Assembly (NCBI GenBank): GCA_964544595.1
Contig: CAZJBM010000044.1
Coordinates: forward strand, 1 to 11,450
DNA: 11,450 nt
Direction: 5' to 3'
Origin: JAGBWK01 sp964544595
GTDB lineage: Bacteria; Bacteroidota; Bacteroidia; Bacteroidales; Muribaculaceae
In this document: positions 6,588-11,450 of the stretch, in pieces
How the letters are laid out: each line of letters begins with the position of its first letter
How positions within the stretch are numbered: the first letter of the stretch is position 1
The notes under the pieces: generated by a model
What the model was told of the DNA's origin: nothing
Seen by the model: the letters and a program-made list of their open reading frames with translations, nothing else
Database searches by the model: none
Program-made: the position numbers and the translations under genes

Positions 6588-8033
6588 CTACTTGTTTTTC
6601 AGCTTATTGCCTTTGGCGAAGCCGATCTGCGAGCGCACGCAGCGGAATCCGATATACGAGCGCTGCTCGTTCTGATACTCCCACATGCGTATGTCGGAGC
6701 GGATATTGTGGGCGATGTCTTTCCACGAACCGCCGCGCACTATCTTGCGCTTCATCTTGTAGGGGTCCTCAAGAGCCGCGTCGTAGCGATACTCGGGGTT
6801 GAGGTCGTTCGTAAGATTGCTTACGCTCTCGGTATAGGCTGTGGAGGTCCATTCGCTGACGTTGCCCGCCATGTCATAGAGGCCGAAATCGTTGGGCGAA
6901 TATGTGCCTACCCTCGAAGTGATCAGCTGGCCGTCGCGCACGTAGTTGCCCTCGGCCGGCTTGAAGTTGGCGTAGAAGCATCCTTGATCCTCGCTGAGGG
7001 GCAGGTCGCCCTCCCAGGGGTATTTATTAGTGTTGACACCGGCGCGGGCAGCGTATTCCCATTCGGCCTCGGTCGGGAGGCGGTAAGGCTCCACGTAGAC
7101 CCCTTCGCGCCCGAGCGAGCGGCGGAGGAAGTCGGTGCGCCAGTTGCAGAAGGCATTGGCCTGCTCCCAGCTTACTCCTACTACCGGGTAGTCGTTGTAG
7201 CCGCCGTGAGAGAAGTAGAGTCTCACGTAAGGCTCATTGTAGGCGTTGTCGAAGTCGTTGATCCAGGCCGTGGTGTCGGGATAGACGTTGACTATATAAG
7301 TGTTGAGGAAGTCGTATTCGCCTGTCAGGCCGCGGGTGATGGTCTGGCGGCGTATCTGCCCCTCGTCGTCGATATATGCGGTGTCCTTCGATATTACGGG
7401 AACATCGGTAGGAGTAGGCATATCGGTGTTATACACTCGCTTGCGGGGATCGAGGCGATTCTTACGCTTTGCGGCCTCGGTATGATTGTAGATCTCGTAG
7501 CGATAGTTGAGCTGGTCGGGGTCGAGCTCGCGCTTGCCGGTGATGGGGTTGGTGCGGTAGACGCTCTCGATAGCTCGCTGCTCATCCTCGTTGGGGTTGC
7601 GCCATGGTATAGGTTTGCTCCAGTCGAGATGCGGGGTCACGGGGTTGCCGTCTTTGTCTTCCTCGATTTTGTAAGCCTCGTTACCGCCGTAGGCAGGATC
7701 GGCAAGACGCTCGCGGATGATAGAGTCGCGTACCCAGAAGACGAATTGCTTATATTTGGAGTTGGTGATTTCGGTCTCGTCCATCCAGAAGCCGTCGACT
7801 GAGATGCCGCGGGCCGAGGCGGGGAGATTCCAGGTGGAGTCGGGCTCCTGAAGGCCCACTTCCATTGAGCCGCGGCTGACGAGCACCATACCGTAAGGTG
7901 TAGGCTCGGTCCATGACGAACCGCCGACGCCGGTAACTTCACCGCCCATTGAGCTGGATGAACCTGAAGCGCAAGCAGTCACGATGGTAGCGGCGACTGC
8001 AAGAGAGAGGAGATAAAGGGTTGTTTTTTTCAT
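6588..8033 (-). CDS. gldK: T9SS ring lipoprotein GldK/PorK (FGE/SUMF1-like fold)
   Basis: Outer-membrane lipoprotein that forms the periplasmic T9SS ring with GldN. A lipoprotein signal (1-20) ends in the lipobox VTAC, with C21 to be lipidated. The residues after it are ASGSSSS, without acidic residues, which suits a periplasm-facing anchor. The rest is a formylglycine-generating-enzyme-like (SUMF1) domain with an insert: MVLVSRGSMEVG (about 49-60), FWMDETEITNSKYKQF, YPVVGVSWEQANAFCNWR, RLPTEAEWEYAARAG, YDMAGNVSEWT, VRGGSW and YIGFRCVR. The cysteine pair of true FGE enzymes (GGSYMCHRSYC type) is missing here (GGSWKDIAHNIR), so a structural role is expected, as known for GldK. Length 481 fits PorK (491) and GldK (465). 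It follows porP by 56 bp. Confidence 0.96.
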   Translation of the reverse strand: MKKTTLYLLSLAVAATIVTACASGSSSSMGGEVTGVGGSSWTEPTPYGMVLVSRGSMEVGLQEPDSTWNLPASARGISVDGFWMDETEITNSKYKQFVFWVRDSIIRERLADPAYGGNEAYKIEEDKDGNPVTPHLDWSKPIPWRNPNEDEQRAIESVYRTNPITGKRELDPDQLNYRYEIYNHTEAAKRKNRLDPRKRVYNTDMPTPTDVPVISKDTAYIDDEGQIRRQTITRGLTGEYDFLNTYIVNVYPDTTAWINDFDNAYNEPYVRLYFSHGGYNDYPVVGVSWEQANAFCNWRTDFLRRSLGREGVYVEPYRLPTEAEWEYAARAGVNTNKYPWEGDLPLSEDQGCFYANFKPAEGNYVRDGQLITSRVGTYSPNDFGLYDMAGNVSEWTSTAYTESVSNLTNDLNPEYRYDAALEDPYKMKRKIVRGGSWKDIAHNIRSDIRMWEYQNEQRSYIGFRCVRSQIGFAKGNKLKNK

Positions 8034-8089
8034 ATTTGGTGCTTGGAGCTTTTAGCTTGATGATAAGTTGTAACTGGAGTAGAAAGTAA

Positions 8090-9064
8090 TCACATGATGC
8101 GGATGCTGCGGTGGCGGTTTTTGTTTTTCTCCGAGAAGTCGAGCTTCAGGGAATATCCCAAAAATATCTCGTGGCTTCCGGAGCTCGCCTTTGCTATGGC
8201 CGAAATCGGGTAATCGTAAGAGTAACCTATTGTGAAACCTTTGATTTCGGCGCCGAGCACAAACGTGACGGCGTCTTGGTAGCGATAGCCCAAACCGGCT
8301 GTCAGAAACTTGTTGTAGCGCAACCGCGCCGTGACTTCTCCGGTATAGAAAGTGAAATCGCTCATCACCATCAGCGACGGCATCACTTCAAATAACGTAT
8401 TTTTTATCGGAATATTGCATCCGGCCATAAAATATGCGGCCCGCCCAACGTTGAATTCGTAGCTGTCGGCCACTTCCGAGGTGTCGCCCGTGTCCGATTT
8501 CAGTGAGATTGTGGGCTTGGTCAGGTGAGTTCCCGACAGGCCTACCCACCAGTTGGCGCGGGTGAAGAACACTCCGGCGCCTATGTCGAAGGCGTTGCCC
8601 TGGAGGTCGCGCTGCGGTATAGCGTTGTCCGACGAGTTGTGGTAGTCGTCTTCATCGGGGATAAACACGTCGCTCCCCTTGAACGTCTGGTTGATGAATC
8701 CGGGCTGCAGACCGATCGTCAGCTCCCCCTTGAGGAGTTTGAGCTTGTAGCCTATCTGAGCGCCGATGGTAAGGTTTTTGTAGAGGCCAAGGCTCTCCTG
8801 CTGCATCAACAGGCCCGCCCCAAAACGCTTACCGATGAATTTAAACGGCATCTCGGCGGCGGCGACAAAGGTCTGAGGGGCGTTGTCGACACCTACCCAC
8901 TGCAGGCGGCCGCCCAAGCGTATGTTGAGCAGGTCTGATGTGCCTATGGCGGCGGGGTTGTAGTAGTTGCGCACCTGGAAATACTGCGAGAACATCGCGT
9001 CGCTTTGGGCCGAAGCCGTCGCCACGGCGATGAGCGCGATAAATATTGAGAGCAGACGTTTCAT
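8090..9064 (-). CDS. porP: T9SS outer-membrane protein PorP/SprF
   Basis: Outer-membrane beta-barrel protein of the PorP/SprF family, which in other species binds the T9SS machinery, anchors it, or helps deliver particular cargo. A Sec signal (1-19, ending ASA before Q20) is followed by the family's opening segment SDAMFSQYFQVRNYYNPAAI, including the signature YNPA-x-G. Alternating amphipathic strands continue to EIFLGYSLKLDF near the end. The last 14 residues (SEKNKNRHRSIRIM) are polar and basic and lie past the likely final strand, which is slightly unusual for a barrel. Its place directly upstream of gldK is the standard order (porP-K-L-M-N) in Bacteroidales, which supports a core rather than cargo-specific role. 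Confidence 0.93.
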   Translation of the reverse strand: MKRLLSIFIALIAVATASAQSDAMFSQYFQVRNYYNPAAIGTSDLLNIRLGGRLQWVGVDNAPQTFVAAAEMPFKFIGKRFGAGLLMQQESLGLYKNLTIGAQIGYKLKLLKGELTIGLQPGFINQTFKGSDVFIPDEDDYHNSSDNAIPQRDLQGNAFDIGAGVFFTRANWWVGLSGTHLTKPTISLKSDTGDTSEVADSYEFNVGRAAYFMAGCNIPIKNTLFEVMPSLMVMSDFTFYTGEVTARLRYNKFLTAGLGYRYQDAVTFVLGAEIKGFTIGYSYDYPISAIAKASSGSHEIFLGYSLKLDFSEKNKNRHRSIRIM

Positions 9065-9074
9065 TTATATATTC

Positions 9075-9090
9075 TAAGGTATAATCCTTA
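9075..9090 (-). promoter_or_regulatory. Small hairpin in front of the porP start
   Basis: TAAGG (9075-9079) and CCTTA (9086-9090) flank TATAAT, a perfect 5-bp inverted repeat 11 to 26 bases upstream of the porP ATG. In the mRNA it would sit where the ribosome loads. It is short and could be chance. Confidence 0.25.
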
Positions 9091-9104
9091 ATATATAACG
9101 AAGT

Positions 9105-9126
9105 CGGGCCGCTATTATTGCGCCCG
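9105..9126 (-). terminator. GC-rich hairpin after porT (weak terminator or processing site)
   Basis: CGGGCCGC (9105-9112) pairs with GCGCCCG (9120-9126), allowing one bulged base, around loop TATTATT. It lies 11 bases past the porT stop and is followed in the RNA by ACTTCGTTATATATT. This could lower readthrough from porT into porP or act as an mRNA processing or stability site. The downstream U content is weak, so full termination is doubtful. Confidence 0.35.
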
Positions 9127-9136
9127 CGCCGCTACA

Positions 9137-9850
9137 TCACTCAAAATAGAACGTGAACACTACCATCTGCGATGTCGCCTTCTTAATCGAATGGGTGAAT
9201 TTCTGGCCGTCGGGGTCGTCGACAAGGTCAGGGCGCTTATGGTCGATGACGTCGCTCAGGCCGAAGCAGAATTTCACTTCGGGAATGAATTTGAAGAACG
9301 GGAGATAAAAGTCGCAGCCAAATCCGGCGGTAAGATACACGTCGCCCCCCTTAAGCCTCAGATACTCATTGGCTTTGCGGGTAAGGTTGACCGTCGGCAT
9401 CACGCCGACGGTAAGATATGGACGGGCATTGTGGAGGCGCATAGCCGAGTATTTAAGGTCGACCGGAAACACCAGATAGGTCGACTTCAGGCTTTGCTTT
9501 AATATGGTCTCGGAATTTTGCTCGCGAAACTGCAGGTCGCGGCTGCCGTAGTAAAGGCCGGGCGAGAAGCGCACGTTGAAATATGTGCTGAGCCTGAAGT
9601 CGACGAGACCGTTGACCGAGAAGCCGGGCTGAAACGAGGGCTGCTCCATAAACCATTGCTCACCCTGCTCGGTGACGAATCCGTTGTGGGTGAAGTTGAG
9701 GTCCTGGGTGTGGAATCCGATCGAGAATCCGAGATGCCAGGGGCGCATATCGGCGTAGGGGCGGTTGAGCACCTTATCGTTGAAGCGCTGGGCGCTGGCG
9801 GCTGTGACAGCCGCCAGGCAACACATTATTATATATACTAATCGTTTCAT
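9137..9850 (-). CDS. porT: T9SS outer-membrane protein PorT (SprT)
   Basis: Outer-membrane beta-barrel protein required in Porphyromonas gingivalis for secretion of gingipains through the T9SS; its exact step is not settled. The 237-residue product has a Sec signal (1-20, cleaved at ASA before Q21). Next comes NRPYADMRPWHLGFSIGFH (29-47), close to the PorT/SprT opening in which a conserved N-x-P-x-x-D/H stretch leads into the first strand. Alternating strands follow, with typical barrel turns (FNVRFSPGLYYGSRDLQF, ARPYLTVGVMPTVN, GDVYLTAGFGCDFYLPFF, IPEVKFCFGLSDV). The protein ends VVFTFYFE, a good final strand. It is 12 bp downstream of the lipoprotein gene and 72 bp upstream of porP. In P. 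gingivalis porT is not next to the porP-porN cluster, so this linkage is informative. A generic barrel of the PorT family is the alternative. Confidence 0.86.
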   Translation of the reverse strand: MKRLVYIIMCCLAAVTAASAQRFNDKVLNRPYADMRPWHLGFSIGFHTQDLNFTHNGFVTEQGEQWFMEQPSFQPGFSVNGLVDFRLSTYFNVRFSPGLYYGSRDLQFREQNSETILKQSLKSTYLVFPVDLKYSAMRLHNARPYLTVGVMPTVNLTRKANEYLRLKGGDVYLTAGFGCDFYLPFFKFIPEVKFCFGLSDVIDHKRPDLVDDPDGQKFTHSIKKATSQMVVFTFYFE

Positions 9851-9862
9851 TCCGGTAGATGA

Positions 9863-11281
9863 TTATTCGGTCGGAGCCACAAACCTGAGCGCGCCGAGGT
9901 CGGAAGGCGAAGCCAACGCCATGCCGTAGCGGTCGGTCGCGAGGCCGTAGACGTCGTAGGCGTCAAAGGCGGCGCCGATAGCAGGCGACTCAGGCTTCAG
10001 CCTGTAGTCGAAGATATATTCGAGGCGAGCGGTGTAGAAGAGCGGGTCCTCATCCCATATCACGTCGATAAAGTTATCGTCGTCGGTGCCATGGACTCCT
10101 ATGAGACAGCGGCGGAAGTACACATTCATCCCCGTCAGGTCGCCATGGCTCAGGAGAGTGCCGTTGCCGTATATGATCGAGTTGGTGAAATCGGCCGAGC
10201 AGTAGGGCAAGCCTGAATTGTCGTCGGTCTCGGCGTCGATATGCGAGAACTCGATTGAGGGTGCGCCGAGAGCGGTAAAGAGATAGTAGTTGGCTATGGT
10301 GCAATGGTTTATGATATGCTTGCCGCCGATGAGCAGCAATATGCCGTCGGAAGCCTCGGTCAGCTCGCAGCCGAGGAGTTTAACATCGGAATGATATGCG
10401 GTGACGACGCGCGAGGTGGTGTTTCGCACCTGCGAGTTGACCATCGTCAACGCCGGCGATGCGCCCGACGCGATCGAGTCGAGATAGAGGCCGTAGGAGC
10501 TGTTGCGGATCGAAGCGAAGTTAATGACGTTGTCGCGCGAGGTAGGGGCGAAGTATATGCCCCCCCACTGGCCCGACATCAGCTCGTAGGGGATCTGCGC
10601 GGCCACGAATCCGTCGCGGTCGCCGGTGATCTGCACCGGCTTGTCAGCCGTGCCCTCGGCGCGGAGAGTGCCGTCGACTACTATCTCGGCCTTGTCGTGC
10701 ATACGCAGTCGCGCCCCTTCGGCGAGTGTGAGCGTAATCCCTTCGGGCACCGTGAGCCGGCCCTTGATGAGATAGGGCTTGCCGCCGGTCAGCGTAGTGT
10801 TTTCGGTCAGAGTGAGGTCGGTGTAGCGTATGGCGTCCTGCCCCTGGGCGGTGACAACCACGGTAGAGGTTACGCCGTTGGTCACGAAATCTATATGCCG
10901 CTTCACGTCGATAAGATCGTCGCTGCCGTTCTCCGGAAGTGTCGTCTCGACAAACACGAAGATAGAGTCGTTGGCGCGGATTTCAACGTTAGTAAACTCG
11001 CGCCCCGAGATTCCGTCGACATTGAGGCGAAAATACCCTTCGGAGTCGTCGCGAAATCCTATAGAACTGATGCTCATCATCTTATCGTGGCGATTGTGCA
11101 CCACGAAGCGATGGGTCGGAGTGCCCTGGGCCGTAAACACCTCCCCGAGCTTGAGCGTATCGGTGGAGAATACGGGCTGATCGGATGGCGACGTGGAGAA
11201 GCTGTCCTCGATGCAGGCAGGGAGGAGAGCGGTAATCACCATCATAAGGAGAGAAAAATATATAGTGTGCTTCATTTTCAT
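9863..11281 (-). CDS. Lipoprotein with Ig-like and right-handed beta-helix domains, T9SS-linked
   Basis: I do not recognise a named gene. The ATG at 11281 gives 472 residues and a clean lipoprotein signal ending LLPAC (C23). A longer reading from a TTG at 11299 is less likely, and an ATG at 11275 is also possible. C23 is followed by IEDS; acidic residues next to the lipid cysteine resemble the surface-export signal of Bacteroidota lipoproteins. Residues about 30-145 form an Ig-like/ASH-type domain (STDTLKLGEVFTAQGTPTHR, NVEIRANDSIFVFVET, HIDFVTNGV). From about 160 to 420 there are beta-helix coils (LTVPEGITLTLAEGARLRM, VDGTLRAEGTADKPVQITG, SGQWGGIYF, NFASIRNSSYGLYLD, FTNSIIYGNG). No T9SS C-terminal sorting domain is evident. 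It is first in the unit and only 12 bp before porT, implying joint expression. A role as a surface T9SS accessory is inference; an adhesin or glycan-binding protein is possible. Confidence 0.85.
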   Translation of the reverse strand: MKMKHTIYFSLLMMVITALLPACIEDSFSTSPSDQPVFSTDTLKLGEVFTAQGTPTHRFVVHNRHDKMMSISSIGFRDDSEGYFRLNVDGISGREFTNVEIRANDSIFVFVETTLPENGSDDLIDVKRHIDFVTNGVTSTVVVTAQGQDAIRYTDLTLTENTTLTGGKPYLIKGRLTVPEGITLTLAEGARLRMHDKAEIVVDGTLRAEGTADKPVQITGDRDGFVAAQIPYELMSGQWGGIYFAPTSRDNVINFASIRNSSYGLYLDSIASGASPALTMVNSQVRNTTSRVVTAYHSDVKLLGCELTEASDGILLLIGGKHIINHCTIANYYLFTALGAPSIEFSHIDAETDDNSGLPYCSADFTNSIIYGNGTLLSHGDLTGMNVYFRRCLIGVHGTDDDNFIDVIWDEDPLFYTARLEYIFDYRLKPESPAIGAAFDAYDVYGLATDRYGMALASPSDLGALRFVAPTE

Positions 11282-11290
11282 TGAATAATT

Positions 11291-11312
11291 GGCGGCCAAA
11301 CCTTTTGCCGCC
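11291..11312 (-). promoter_or_regulatory. Hairpin immediately upstream of the lipoprotein start
   Basis: GGCGGC (11291-11296) and GCCGCC (11307-11312) form a 6-bp all-GC inverted repeat, 10 to 31 bases upstream of the ATG at 11281. If the transcript begins above it, the stem would lie just before the initiation region of the first gene of the T9SS unit. If translation began at the TTG at 11299, part of the stem would be coding. Confidence 0.3.
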
Positions 11313-11336
11313 TATATGATAACGTGAAAAACGCCC

Positions 11337-11363
11337 CGATATTGCGCCCCCGCCGCCATATCG
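11337..11363 (-). repeat. Interrupted palindrome with shared decamer upstream of the T9SS unit
   Basis: CGATAT (11337-11342) and ATATCG (11358-11363) face each other across 15 bases, each flanked by GCCCC in direct orientation. The left half runs into TATTGCGCCC (11340-11349), a decamer also found at 2621-2630 and 9116-9125, all between genes. It lies 56 to 82 bases upstream of the lipoprotein ATG. This could be an operator or promoter part; no regulator is known. Confidence 0.3.
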
Positions 11364-11400
11364 CCCCAAAATTCCCGTCTCTATGCGATAGTGGCCCAAG

Positions 11401-11450
11401 AGCCTGTCCCATAAAATCTGTTAAAGCTGAGGCGGTCAGCCATTGAGCAG
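11401..11450. other. Possible insertion-sequence end at the right edge
   Basis: The stretch beginning AGCCTGTCCCATAAAATC (11401-11418) resembles the terminal inverted repeats of Bacteroidota insertion sequences, which often begin GAG-x-CTGTC followed by an A-rich run. The window stops 50 bases in, so neither a transposase nor the second repeat can be seen. The minus-strand frame ending LLNG-stop (11450 to 11436) could be the tail of an adjacent gene. Recognition is from general pattern only. Confidence 0.22.

Noticed and set aside
6708..7802. 364-codon open frame on the plus strand
   Set aside because: It lies fully opposite gldK, whose protein has clear family motifs. The plus-strand translation has no recognisable domain; long antisense frames are common in GC-rich Bacteroidota genes.
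10304..11284. 326-codon open frame on the plus strand
   Set aside because: Antisense shadow of the beta-helix lipoprotein gene, without signal, domain or sensible composition.
11281..11299. TTG start at 11299 for the lipoprotein
   Set aside because: It adds six residues (MAANYS) before a signal peptide that is already complete from the ATG at 11281, and runs through the GC hairpin.
11082..11399. 105-codon minus-strand frame overlapping the lipoprotein start
   Set aside because: Arg/Gly-rich composition with no family resemblance, and it overlaps the signal peptide of the lipoprotein in another frame.
1..11450. CRISPR array, tRNA or rRNA genes
   Set aside because: No regularly spaced repeats and no cloverleaf or rRNA sequence were seen; gaps between genes are short apart from 2452-2761.

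Overview
The window is a bacterial chromosome segment from the phylum Bacteroidota, order Bacteroidales. My best guess is a gut Muribaculaceae-type organism. The evidence is a Bacteroidota-specific type IX secretion system (T9SS) locus, the lack of Shine-Dalgarno sequences at starts, and moderately high GC coding DNA. The genus is an inference. Every gene lies on the minus strand, so transcription runs from high to low coordinates.

Right part (11281 down to 2762): seven genes that read as one T9SS locus. In order of transcription they are: an outer-membrane-type lipoprotein with an Ig-like domain and a parallel beta-helix (9863-11281, no established name); PorT, an outer-membrane barrel protein (9137-9850); PorP/SprF, an outer-membrane barrel protein (8090-9064); and the core gldK-gldL-gldM-gldN (8033 to 2762). 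Gaps are 12-72 bp. A GC-rich hairpin (2702-2734) just after gldN closes the unit. GldL and GldM form the proton-driven inner-membrane motor, with GldM extending through the periplasm. GldK (lipoprotein) and GldN form the ring under the outer membrane. PorP and PorT are outer-membrane partners. The leading lipoprotein is the least understood member; acidic residues right after its lipidated cysteine suggest that it may be exposed on the cell surface.

Left part (2451 to the left edge): a two-gene oxalate catabolism module. It holds formyl-CoA:oxalate CoA-transferase (frc, 1120-2451) and oxalyl-CoA decarboxylase (oxc, 958 to beyond the left edge; 319 codons present, C-terminal part missing). Frc moves CoA from formyl-CoA to oxalate, and Oxc decarboxylates oxalyl-CoA back to formyl-CoA. 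The 161-bp gap between them holds a strong long-range inverted repeat that could be a structured leader for oxc. This module has its own AT-rich upstream region and looks transcriptionally separate from the T9SS unit.

Right edge (11300-11450): no recognisable complete gene. It holds small inverted repeats upstream of the lipoprotein gene and, from about 11401, a sequence that resembles the end of an insertion sequence (weakly supported). I saw no tRNA, rRNA or CRISPR array.
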